DNA of 28,698 bases from CAYMAT01 sp964388495 (GTDB lineage Bacteria; Patescibacteriota; Gracilibacteria; Peribacterales; Peribacteraceae), in assembly GCA_964388495.1 (NCBI GenBank), contig CAYMAT010000014.1, positions 1 through 28,698 of the forward strand, in the 5' to 3' direction. The position numbers were made by a program, and so were the translations under genes. The notes beneath the pieces are model-generated. The model ran no database searches. It was not told where the DNA came from and was given only the letters and a program-made list of their open reading frames with translations. This document shows positions 5,608-12,580 of the stretch, in pieces (position 1 is the stretch's first letter; every line of letters starts with the position of its first letter).

Positions 5608-6042
5608 ATGGCAACATCCGCTCAATCGAAGAAATGTCCGCACTGTGCGGAGGAGATCAACATCGAGGCCAAGAAATGCAAACACTGCGGCGAGTTTCTG
5701 GAGCAAAACCCCGTGAAGGACGACAGCAGTCCGGCAAGGAAAATGGCGTACTGGAAGGCTGTTCCTTCGTTCATCAGTGCGGGGATACTGGAAATCGCTA
5801 TGGGTATCGCTCTTTCGTTTACGATCATCGGAGGCGTCGTGGGCATCCCGCTCATCCTCATGGGTATCGTGTCGATCTTCGGCAGTCCGCTCCTCGCCCT
5901 TAGCGCGTACGAGGGACGATGCCCCGAATGTCAGAAGCAACTCGTATGGTCGACGTGGAATCGGGCGGTGAAGTGCCGGAGCTGCAAGCAACGCTGGATC
6001 GTGCGTGACATGCACCTGACACCGATGAAAGTTGCGCGGTGA
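5608..6042 (+). CDS. Zinc-ribbon membrane protein, 144 aa
   Basis: The protein has an N-terminal zinc ribbon (KKCPHCAEEI...KKCKHCGEFL, about residues 8-32, four Cys). Two hydrophobic segments follow (about residues 48-72, SFISAGILEIAMGIALSFTIIGG, and about 74-98, VVGIPLILMGIVSIFGSPLLAL). A C-terminal second zinc ribbon follows (RCPECQKQL...VKCRSCKQRW, about residues 104-130). The two metal-binding ends probably sit on the cytoplasmic side with a hairpin in the membrane. I chose ATG 5608, just before the first ribbon; the frame is open further upstream but that part is unlike a protein. Function is unknown. It may share the operator region with the divergent HTH gene. Confidence 0.8.
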   Translation: MATSAQSKKCPHCAEEINIEAKKCKHCGEFLEQNPVKDDSSPARKMAYWKAVPSFISAGILEIAMGIALSFTIIGGVVGIPLILMGIVSIFGSPLLALSAYEGRCPECQKQLVWSTWNRAVKCRSCKQRWIVRDMHLTPMKVAR

Positions 6043-6081
6043 AGCACCCTTGCCAGCAATAGGTTCTTGATTGTGAAGTGT

Positions 6082-6087
6082 TACAAT
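6082..6087 (+). promoter_or_regulatory. -10 element (TACAAT) 7 nt before the start codon
   Basis: TACAAT ends 7 nt before ATG 6095, which would put the transcription start at or within a few bases of the start codon. No -35 of good quality is seen. This is part of a window-wide pattern. Confidence 0.45.
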
Positions 6088-6094
6088 TTTGGTC

Positions 6095-6844
6095 ATGCCC
6101 AACGGGTTTCAAGACAATTTCCAAAGTCAGGACATCGGTTCGCTCATCCTGCAAGCAGGGCGATGGGAGCGCATCGAGGAGAGCGTGAAGGCCGGAGTTC
6201 CCATCCGTGGCATCGCCAAGGTGCTGCTGGAGGAGGATAACGACATCCGTGCCTACTACGAGCTGACGGGCAGCACAAATCCCCTGAAGACCCTCTCGAA
6301 TGTGATCACGTACCACGTGAACGAGAAGCTGTCCGTCGCGGAGCGCGTGGGCATCAGAATGTTCCGCGCCTTCTTCGAGCAGGAGACGGGCGATCTCAAC
6401 GTCCTCACGAAGCTGAAGCAGATGGTGGCGCTTCAGGAAGAACGTGCAGGGAAGGCCATCGAGTTGGAACGCAGGCTCGGCATTGTGACCCAGCAGGCGG
6501 GGCGCGAGATGATGATTCTGGTGAACATCCTCAATACCCTCGGCAAGCTCTCAATTGCCGCAGGGGTTGATCTGCGAGAGCAGCCGCCGCAGCCAGCCGT
6601 CAGTGAGGATGAAGAATCCTCCGAGAAAGGCCGCGTGTTCTATACCTTCCTCGAATTGCTGCGACGACACGGTTATTCCGACAAGAGAGCGGTGGAGCTG
6701 GTGACTGGCATACCCGATCTCACGGGGGCATCGAAAGACGAACCCGATCCGTTGGGATTGGCCGACATCAACTTGATGGATTTGATGCGTCGTGCTGACA
6801 GATTTCAGGATGCAGAAGCGCAAACTCCGGCGACATCACATTGA
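6095..6844 (+). CDS. Hypothetical protein, 249 aa (accessory block)
   Basis: I do not recognise the family. The N-terminal part (about residues 13-50, IGSLILQAGRWERIEESVKAGVPIRGIAKVLLEEDNDIRAYYELTG) could be a helix-turn-helix-like region. The centre (about residues 80-160) is long and helical with a Glu/Lys/Gln-rich stretch (LKQMVALQEERAGKAIELERRLGIVTQQAGREM) that could form a coiled coil. An acidic linker (SEDEESSEKG) precedes a small C-terminal helical part. ATG 6095 is preferred over TTG 6089 because TACAAT sits just upstream. It may head a transcription unit running through the next two genes to the tyrosine recombinase. Confidence 0.75.
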   Translation: MPNGFQDNFQSQDIGSLILQAGRWERIEESVKAGVPIRGIAKVLLEEDNDIRAYYELTGSTNPLKTLSNVITYHVNEKLSVAERVGIRMFRAFFEQETGDLNVLTKLKQMVALQEERAGKAIELERRLGIVTQQAGREMMILVNILNTLGKLSIAAGVDLREQPPQPAVSEDEESSEKGRVFYTFLELLRRHGYSDKRAVELVTGIPDLTGASKDEPDPLGLADINLMDLMRRADRFQDAEAQTPATSH

Positions 6845-6874
6845 CCCGCCGCCGCTCTCAAGCACGATCAAGAC

Positions 6875-7174
6875 GTGCATCAGAGTGAAGTACGAAAGAA
6901 TGGCTTACGCATCATCCAAGACGTGTACTTCACGGTGATAGAAAGTGACGATAAAACACTTTGGAAAAGAGCCATCGGTTCCATGCACAGGCACATCGCC
7001 GCGCTCGAGACGAAGGTGAAGGAGGCGGCTGCGCGAAACGCGGAGGATGCCAATTTTCTTGTAACCGAACTCTGGGCATGGAAGTCCGCCAGGCGGCAGA
7101 TGTGCTCGCGGTTCGGTAATCGCTTTATCCGTTCCTCCCGTTCCTATGCCCAAGCCGCAGACCAGCCTCTTTGA
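6875..7174 (+). CDS. Hypothetical protein, 99 aa
   Basis: I do not recognise the family. The frame begins with GTG at 6875, 30 nt after the preceding stop, and overlaps the next gene by 29 nt, an operon-like arrangement. The sequence is helical and charged (LRIIQDVYFTVIESDDKTLWKRAIGSMHRHIAALETKVKEAAARNAEDANFLVTELWAW), while the last 25 residues are Arg/Ser-rich and less convincing. The actual start and end are uncertain. Without it there would be a 300-nt gap inside a tightly packed unit. Confidence 0.45.
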   Translation: MHQSEVRKNGLRIIQDVYFTVIESDDKTLWKRAIGSMHRHIAALETKVKEAAARNAEDANFLVTELWAWKSARRQMCSRFGNRFIRSSRSYAQAADQPL

Positions 7175-7847
7175 AGGCACAGAACACGACCCGAAGCCCA
7201 AGCGCTTCTATAACCGCTACGACCTTGTGAGCTTCCTCCTGAAGTCGATACGCCTCAATCGGAAGGAAGACGCGCTGACGGCCATGTGGTGTCTCCTGAA
7301 CGAAGGTTGTGGTCAGTGGTACATCGCCAAGAAGCTCGTGCAGTTCGCCTCCGAGGATGCCGTGGGCACGGAGGCGTTCATCTACGCCCAGAGCGTGTTC
7401 CAGCTCATCAAGGACGTGACGGACGAGGTGAACAGCCTCTCCCGTCTCATCCTGTACCTCTGTGACGCGCCGAAGATGTGGGAGAGTGAGAAGGAAACGG
7501 AATGGGAAGTCCGGCGCATCCACCTGCGGGAGCGCATCAAGAAACAATATGCGAAGGGAGAGAAGCCCGTGGAACTGCCGAGTTACGTCTATGACGTGTA
7601 CACCGCTCGTGGAAAGGCCGCGCAGCGCAGAGGAGAGAAGATCGACCGTCGCGTGAGCGGGGTGCTGGAAGGAACAGGATTGTTCTGCCGTGCCGCCTTC
7701 CTCAAACATGGACGGCTTGATCCCGACGATACGACCATCCCCCAGGCGCACGGGAAGCACCTGCTCAAGTGCGTGAAGGAGGGTCTGCATGTTGATGCGT
7801 ATCTGCGGAAGCACGATTTGACCGTCGATGATTTCCTGAAGCCATGA
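7146..7847 (+). CDS. Stand-alone RarA/MgsA C-terminal-like (clamp-loader collar) protein, 233 aa
   Basis: Residues about 25-115 (YDLVSFLLKSIRLNRKEDALTAMWCLLNEGCGQWYIAKKLVQFASEDA...YLCDAPKMW) follow the pattern of the C-terminal oligomerisation domain of RarA/MgsA AAA+ ATPases: a 'K-S-I-R ... D-A-L ... G ... YIA-RLV-FASED ... YL..APKS' helical array. Residues about 145-185 (YVYDVYTARGKAAQRRGEKI) recall the DxHTxxG segment that follows it in stand-alone relatives. The AAA+ ATPase part (Walker A and B) is absent. RarA acts at stalled replication forks, so an orphan collar could modulate a host clamp loader or RarA. The gene overlaps the tyrosine recombinase by 4 nt (ATGA), indicating translational coupling. 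The homology is recognised by eye. Confidence 0.65.
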   Translation: MPKPQTSLFEGTEHDPKPKRFYNRYDLVSFLLKSIRLNRKEDALTAMWCLLNEGCGQWYIAKKLVQFASEDAVGTEAFIYAQSVFQLIKDVTDEVNSLSRLILYLCDAPKMWESEKETEWEVRRIHLRERIKKQYAKGEKPVELPSYVYDVYTARGKAAQRRGEKIDRRVSGVLEGTGLFCRAAFLKHGRLDPDDTTIPQAHGKHLLKCVKEGLHVDAYLRKHDLTVDDFLKP

Positions 7848-8773
7848 ACATCATTCCTGTATCTGCTCCGGCAGTCGTTCCAAGTATTGCGGACTACGTG
7901 CATCCATTTCTCGTACAGCAGGATTCTGAAGGAACGCGTCGTGAGTACCACAGTGAGATTCGCCTATTTGGGGTGTGGGTGGGAAAGCCTCTCGCAGAGG
8001 TCACGCCGCTCGAGATCATCGCGTACCGCAAGCACCTCGAAGAACGGGGGCTCAAACCATCCACTGTCCGCAAGAAGCTGGCTGTACTTCGCAGCTTCTT
8101 TACGTTCGTATCGCAGGCGTTCGGGCTCCCGAATCCCGCGCTCTGCGTCAGGCTACCGAAGGCTGCTGACCAGAGTATGAAGGCCGTGCTCTCGCTTCAG
8201 GAGGTCGGCAGGCTGCTTTCCGCTGTCGATACGGACACGGACATCGGGAAGCGTGACCTTGCCATGCTGGGGCTGCTGCTCGTGAACGCGATGCGGAGTG
8301 TAGAAATCAGTAGGGCGAATGTCGGTGATCTGCGTGAAATAGAAGGAATGGCTGCTCTACGGGTGCGAGGCAAAGGTGGACGCATCGAGGACACACGTCT
8401 ACGGGACGACGTTCACAGAGCCATCCAGAGCTATTTGGGGACGCGGGAGGACATAGAGCCGGATACGCCGCTCTTTCGCTCAGTCGGCAATCTTGCGGGT
8501 GAGGAAGGGCGTATGAGCCCGAAGACCGTGCAGGCGCGAGTACGCTTCCTCTACCGCATCGCCAAGCTGGAGAAGCCGCAGCTCAGTCCGCACAGCCTGC
8601 GGGCGACATGTGCGGTGCTGACGATCTCCATCGGGAAAGCCGACCTGCTCCAGGTGCAGCGCCTGCTCCGTCACCGCTCACCTTCGACAACTCTCGTCTA
8701 CATCCAAGCGCTCGATTCGCTCCGCGAGAGCGCCGTGAGCCGCAATCCGATCTCGCTGGAAGGGCTCTTGTAA
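7844..8773 (+). CDS. Tyrosine recombinase/integrase (XerC/D-like), 309 aa
   Basis: The protein has a SAM-like N-terminal core-binding domain (about residues 14-105, DYVHPFLVQQDSEGTRREYHSEI...PSTVRKKLAVLRSFFTF) and a complete catalytic domain. Expected active-site residues are visible: R151 (NAMRSVEIS), K177 (RGKGGR), H250 and R253 (PHSLRAT), H277 (LLRHRSP) and the nucleophile Y286 (TTLVYIQ). It should catalyse site-specific recombination by the Holliday-junction route, either integrating and excising the accessory block or resolving dimers. Its start overlaps the preceding gene by 4 nt. Length is normal for XerC/D or a small integrase. The excisionase-like HTH gene at 5264-5500 is a candidate partner. 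Confidence 0.93.
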   Translation: MNIIPVSAPAVVPSIADYVHPFLVQQDSEGTRREYHSEIRLFGVWVGKPLAEVTPLEIIAYRKHLEERGLKPSTVRKKLAVLRSFFTFVSQAFGLPNPALCVRLPKAADQSMKAVLSLQEVGRLLSAVDTDTDIGKRDLAMLGLLLVNAMRSVEISRANVGDLREIEGMAALRVRGKGGRIEDTRLRDDVHRAIQSYLGTREDIEPDTPLFRSVGNLAGEEGRMSPKTVQARVRFLYRIAKLEKPQLSPHSLRATCAVLTISIGKADLLQVQRLLRHRSPSTTLVYIQALDSLRESAVSRNPISLEGLL

Positions 8774-8860
8774 GCTACGCAGCCATGACCCAAAACCTCA
8801 TATCAGATCATCAAACGTCTCCGGTTTTTGCTACAATCCCATCACTCATTCCCACTGTCG

Positions 8861-10195
8861 ATGTTCAACAAGCCCCTCTCGAAAATAACACTGGATGACG
8901 TGAAGAATCTCGTGGAGCAGCGGAAGGAAAAGGAAGGTCAGCACCTGGAGTACAAGCGTGAATTGTCTGGCGCAGGGAAGGAGAGGAGCGAGTTTCTGAA
9001 GGATGTGACGGCCTTCGCAAACGCCAGTGGCGGCTATCTCATCATTGGAGCGGACGAGAAGGCGGGAACGGTATGCGGAACACCGGACACGATCGGAAGC
9101 CAGAAAGTCGAGGAATGGATCGCCAACGTCCTTACGCCAAATGTTGATCAGAAGCTCCGATACGAGATACAGCTCTTGCCACTCGAAGCAGGAAAGACTG
9201 TCATCGTCCTGCACATTCCCGAAAGCCCGAGGAAGCCCCACATGGTCACGCTGGAGGCACGGAATAACTACCACGTCCGGCACAACGTCATTGTCAATAC
9301 CGCGACCCATAACGAGGTGCGGGAGATGTTTGAATCGTCGCGTCGTAGCAGGGATGCCGTGCGCGAGTTTATGGAGCAGCGCAACCTGCTGGATGACAAG
9401 AGCGAGAGCTTTGCGCAGAACGAGCACACGCCAAAACTGAAGGAGCGTATCGGGGAGAGCATGAAGACCCCGCTCCTGCTCCACTCGTTCATTCCTCTCG
9501 ATCTTCAGGAAGAGCAGGTGAAGACTGCTTCCGCTGAGTTCGATCAGTGGCTCCAGGAACATGAAGCTGGATATGAGCCTTCACCTCACACCCGTTTTTT
9601 CAAGCACTACGCGAAGCGGGTGCATCTGGATGGCATTGTTCTTCCCGAAGTGCTGCCACGTGGACGGCTCGATGAGGAGGAGGTGTACTACAACTATCTG
9701 GAAATCCTGAACAACGGCTACATCGAGAGTGGATCGTCGGGCGAGTTCTTCTGGGATCAAAACCGTAACCCGCTCATGCAACAAGAAGAACCTCGGAAGG
9801 TGTATCCGAAGCTCTCCATGAGCTTGGCTGTCGGTTATACGTGGATGCTCCTTGGCTTCGCTCTCGCGCTCTATCGGAAGATCGAGTATTTGGACGAGGT
9901 GACGATGCAGGTCAGTCTCGCAAACGTGCGAGGATACGCTCTCGGGAGCTTTGCAGGAAACTGGTCGGAGCCGTGGACGTTTGATTATGAGAATCCTCCG
10001 ACATGCCGAGGCCGCGACCACGTGAAGATCATCGAGCGTTTCATCGTGGGTGAAATGGATGCCGACATGGTGAAGTCCAAGGTCATCAGCTTTGCCGAAA
10101 AGTTATCTCACGCCTTCGGGGAGACGAAGGTGAAGTGCTTCGATAAGGACGGGAACATGAGGCCGGACAACATGCACGGCTTCAGAAGGTACTGA
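8861..10195 (+). CDS. AlbA_2 (Schlafen-like) domain protein, 444 aa
   Basis: Residues about 24-145 match the AlbA_2/Schlafen-type putative nucleic-acid-binding domain: EGQHLEYKREL (E..xxEfK), then FLKDVTAFANASGGYLIIGADE (the invariant 'aFaNt.GG.l.iGv.d' block), then a strand-rich part ending YHVRHNVIVNTATHNEVREMFE. The remaining ~300 residues are not recognised. They contain Tyr/Glu-rich helical stretches (DEEEVYYNYLEILNNGYIESG) and one weakly hydrophobic segment (LAVGYTWMLLGFALALY). AlbA_2 domains occur in transcriptional regulators and in several anti-phage systems, so a defence cargo role is possible. ATG 8861 is chosen; TACAAT lies 23 nt upstream. No Shine-Dalgarno sequence is evident. 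Confidence 0.8.
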   Translation: MFNKPLSKITLDDVKNLVEQRKEKEGQHLEYKRELSGAGKERSEFLKDVTAFANASGGYLIIGADEKAGTVCGTPDTIGSQKVEEWIANVLTPNVDQKLRYEIQLLPLEAGKTVIVLHIPESPRKPHMVTLEARNNYHVRHNVIVNTATHNEVREMFESSRRSRDAVREFMEQRNLLDDKSESFAQNEHTPKLKERIGESMKTPLLLHSFIPLDLQEEQVKTASAEFDQWLQEHEAGYEPSPHTRFFKHYAKRVHLDGIVLPEVLPRGRLDEEEVYYNYLEILNNGYIESGSSGEFFWDQNRNPLMQQEEPRKVYPKLSMSLAVGYTWMLLGFALALYRKIEYLDEVTMQVSLANVRGYALGSFAGNWSEPWTFDYENPPTCRGRDHVKIIERFIVGEMDADMVKSKVISFAEKLSHAFGETKVKCFDKDGNMRPDNMHGFRRY

Positions 10196-10768
10196 GGAAA
10201 ATCAGCACATTCGGAGTTGTCGAAAGTTGTCGAATCCTTTGGCTCAGGGAAGCCAGAAAATTGACTTTTTGGGGATGCAAGAGTACAGTCTGCACGTTCG
10301 TTCTCGACGCAGTGCCACGGGTTGTGAATTGGGAAACGAGGGAGGTGTGCGGCTGATACCTTCAGCCTACTTACCATTTCTCTCCGCACTGATTCAGGCC
10401 ATCAGAGCATGGGGCGGAGCCACGAATCCTCAAAGTCTTCTTTCTGGATTCCTCCTTTGTCCTGTGGCTCTGTTCATCAACGTGCCGAAGATTCACATAC
10501 AGCTCCCGCTTCACCGCGGGCACCTGATCGTGGAAAAAGAGGGAAACGTCCAAAGAAGGAAGTTATCTTCGAGGTGACAGGCACTGACCAAGGCGATTAC
10601 CGTGCCGCCGTGTACCCGCTGCTGCGAGAGTTCGGGCTGTTCAGATCGCTCCGTAGTGATTAGGATCGTGCACAGGTTATTATGAGTATAGAGAGTGATG
10701 TCCTTCGCAAGGGGGTGCGCGTTTTGCCGAGTATGTAACTTGTCAAAAGTTGTTGTATGATTCAGGTT
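10196..10768. other. 573-bp stretch without a convincing gene
   Basis: Just after the AlbA_2 gene there is a perfect 10-bp tandem duplication, AGTTGTCGAA, at 10215-10224 and 10225-10234. A plus-strand frame at 10409-10663 ends in a protein-like stretch (KKEVIFEVTGTDQGDYRAAVYPLLREFGLF), but its first half is Ser/Pro-rich and unlike a protein, so it may be the tail of a decayed gene. TTGTCA-AAAGTTGTTG-TATGAT (10740-10761) precedes the serine recombinase. The spacing is too short for a standard -35/-10 pair, but TATGAT lies 7 nt before ATG 10769. Confidence 0.4.
10756..10761 (+). promoter_or_regulatory. -10 element (TATGAT) 7 nt before the serine recombinase start
   Basis: TATGAT ends 7 nt before ATG 10769. 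It supports that start over the ATG at 10757, which lies inside the hexamer itself, and would produce a leaderless transcript. Confidence 0.45.
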
Positions 10769-12502
10769 ATGTCGAGCATCCCGTCCTTACAAAAACAGCC
10801 TACCGTCGAGCGGAAGCGGGTTGCGTTCTACATCCGCGTATCGACACAGGAACAGAAGGACGAAGGGTACAGCCCGGAGTTTCAGATGCAACAGATCGAG
10901 GACTACGTGAAGCGAAAGGATTATAAAGGCTGGTACACCAAACCGGAGTGGCACTTTGAAGATATAGGGTCGGGAGCCAGTGACGATCGGGAGGGCTTGA
11001 AGAAGCTCCGTGCTGCGGTAAAGAACAAACAGGTGGATGTCGTTGTCGTCTGGAAGATCGACCGCTTGGCGCGGAACTTATCCGATCTTCTGGAGCTTTT
11101 TGAGGAAATGGAGGATCGCCGCGTTGGTTTCGCATCGGTGAAGGAGGACATCGACTTCACGGGAGCCATCGGCAAGCTCATCTTCCAAATCTTCGGCGCT
11201 CTGGCGGAGTTCGAGCGTGAGACGATCAAGATTCGCACGTACGAGGGTAAACTGACCTCCGCGAAGTCCGGCAACTACGTCGGGGGCTCCATCCCATACG
11301 GATACGTGGGCGATAAGCGTAAAGGTGAGAAAGGCACAAAACTGAAGCTCGTGCCACGCGAGGCCAAAGTCGTGAAACAAATCTTCGACTGGTTCGTGTA
11401 TCACAACAAATCCTCATACTGGATCGAGGAGGAACTGAACAAGATGAGCGTACCCAAAGGCATCGGCAACCCGCGCACCGAAGGGACGAAGTGGTACGAC
11501 GATACGATTGAATCAATGCTCGATAACGAGGTGTACCGTGGCCTCTACATTACGAATCGCTGGCGGCTCATATCGGCTGACCCCGAACGGTACGAGGAAC
11601 GTCCGCAGGAAGAATGGATCACTACGAAGGTAGATAGGATCATCGACGACATCACGTTCTACGCTGCCCGCCAGAGGCTCAACAAGGAAGCTGGGCGCAG
11701 TGGAGGCGGTGGCAAGCAGGTGTACCTGCTGAAGGGGAAGATCGTCGATGCAGCAACGGGCAAATCGTTCGTGGGCTACATGTCACAAAAGAACACGCGT
11801 AACTATCGCCGAAAGCAGTTCACGGATGCCCAAGGCGTGTACCACCCAAGTATCAGCATCGCCGCTAAGGGGCTGGATGCGTTCGTGTGGTCGCACATCG
11901 AGAAGGCTATCGAGAACCCAGATGATTTTATCGAGCTGCACCGACAATCATTCAAGGAGGGTAAGGACATTGCACTGCTCAGCAATAGCCTGGAGTATTA
12001 CGAGGAAGCCGCTACGACGGCTAACAGCAAGATTCAGAAGGTGAAGGACATGTGCCTCGAAGGAGTGATTTCCAATGCCGAGGCACTGGAGCGCATACCG
12101 GAGCATGAACTGCGCCGCGATAAGGCGCTGGAGGAGAAGCGCAAGATCGAGAAGCAGCTTGAAGAACTGAGCCATTATCAGGTCGCCTGCGAGAATCTTC
12201 GTCGCTACGCGGAGGAGTTTCCCAAGGGGGTACGGTCACTTAGCTATACGCAAAAGCAGCCGATCGTGGACATGCTGGTGGAGCGCGTCGAAATCCATGA
12301 GGGTGAGACGCAACGACGGGTCAGACTGTGCCTCCGGTTCGATCCCAAGGCCATCTCGAAGGCAATGCCAGAGGTTACAACCAAACCGTCGCTACTCAGA
12401 GCCAAAAGAATCGAGATTACCCTCAAAAATGAAGGATATGGTGGGTCAGGTGGGGGTCGAACCCACGGCCAATGCCTTAAAAGGGCACTGCTCTACCACT
12501 GA
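10769..12502 (+). CDS. Large serine recombinase, 577 aa, lacking zinc-ribbon cysteines
   Basis: The resolvase domain occupies about residues 16-165. The nucleophile is S25 in the AFYIRVSTQEQ motif (R23 and S25), followed by GYSPEFQ and the conserved D98-R99-L-A-R102 block (WKIDRLARN). The Recombinase domain follows (about residues 175-310, IPYGYVGDKRKG...TIESMLDNEVYRGLY). The region where relatives carry a CxxC...C zinc ribbon (about 318-365, YLLKGKIVDAATGKSFVGYMSQKNTRNYRRKQF) has no cysteine; the only cysteines are 429, 474, 521 and 569. A coiled coil (about 400-485) is present as in phage integrases. The last ~21 residues are encoded on the strand opposite tRNA-Lys, so the 3' end may have been supplied by the integration site. 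ATG 10769 is preferred because TATGAT lies 7 nt upstream. Confidence 0.92.
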   Translation: MSSIPSLQKQPTVERKRVAFYIRVSTQEQKDEGYSPEFQMQQIEDYVKRKDYKGWYTKPEWHFEDIGSGASDDREGLKKLRAAVKNKQVDVVVVWKIDRLARNLSDLLELFEEMEDRRVGFASVKEDIDFTGAIGKLIFQIFGALAEFERETIKIRTYEGKLTSAKSGNYVGGSIPYGYVGDKRKGEKGTKLKLVPREAKVVKQIFDWFVYHNKSSYWIEEELNKMSVPKGIGNPRTEGTKWYDDTIESMLDNEVYRGLYITNRWRLISADPERYEERPQEEWITTKVDRIIDDITFYAARQRLNKEAGRSGGGGKQVYLLKGKIVDAATGKSFVGYMSQKNTRNYRRKQFTDAQGVYHPSISIAAKGLDAFVWSHIEKAIENPDDFIELHRQSFKEGKDIALLSNSLEYYEEAATTANSKIQKVKDMCLEGVISNAEALERIPEHELRRDKALEEKRKIEKQLEELSHYQVACENLRRYAEEFPKGVRSLSYTQKQPIVDMLVERVEIHEGETQRRVRLCLRFDPKAISKAMPEVTTKPSLLRAKRIEITLKNEGYGGSGGGRTHGQCLKRALLYH

Positions 12503-12513
12503 GCTACTGACCC
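12439..12513 (-). tRNA. tRNA-Lys (anticodon UUU)
   Basis: On the minus strand the cloverleaf reads acceptor GGGTCAG/CTGACCC, D-loop AGTGGTAGA, anticodon stem GTGCC/GGCAT with loop CTTTTAA (anticodon TTT), T-arm GTGGGTTCGACCCCCAC, discriminator A and encoded CCA. Its 3' half faces the accessory block and overlaps the last 64 nt of the serine recombinase on the opposite strand. tRNA 3' ends are frequent integration targets. Confidence 0.96.
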
Positions 12514-12529
12514 ATGGTGCGTGACGGGA

Positions 12530-12556
12530 ACTATAGATGACCCCGCGCCTTTGCAA
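12530..12556 (-). promoter_or_regulatory. Probable promoter of tRNA-Lys
   Basis: Minus-strand TTGCAA (12551-12556), a 15-nt spacer and TATAGT (12530-12535) end 16 nt before the tRNA 5' end. The spacing is slightly short, so confidence is moderate. It is back to back with the -10 element of the divergent winged-helix gene. Confidence 0.4.
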
Positions 12557-12566
12557 AAGGGTCTGC

Positions 12567-12572
12567 TATGAT
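12567..12572 (+). promoter_or_regulatory. -10 element (TATGAT) 8 nt before the winged-helix gene
   Basis: TATGAT is separated from ATG 12581 by 8 nt (CTGCCGCT), leaving no room for a Shine-Dalgarno leader. It is one of several start sites with the same geometry. Confidence 0.5.
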
Positions 12573-12580
12573 CTGCCGCT

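Noticed and set aside
10409..10663. Plus-strand 84-aa frame ending in EVTGTDQGDYRAAVYPLLREFGLF
   Set aside because: The tail looks protein-like but the first half does not and there is no start signal. Listed only as a possible relic in the gap description.
3222..10684. 13-bp direct repeat CACAGGTTATTAT at about 3223-3235 and 10672-10684, possible att sites of the block
   Set aside because: Several 13-mers are expected to repeat by chance in a 28-kb window, the flanks do not extend the match, and neither copy lies at a gene edge typical of att sites. Kept only as a weak candidate.
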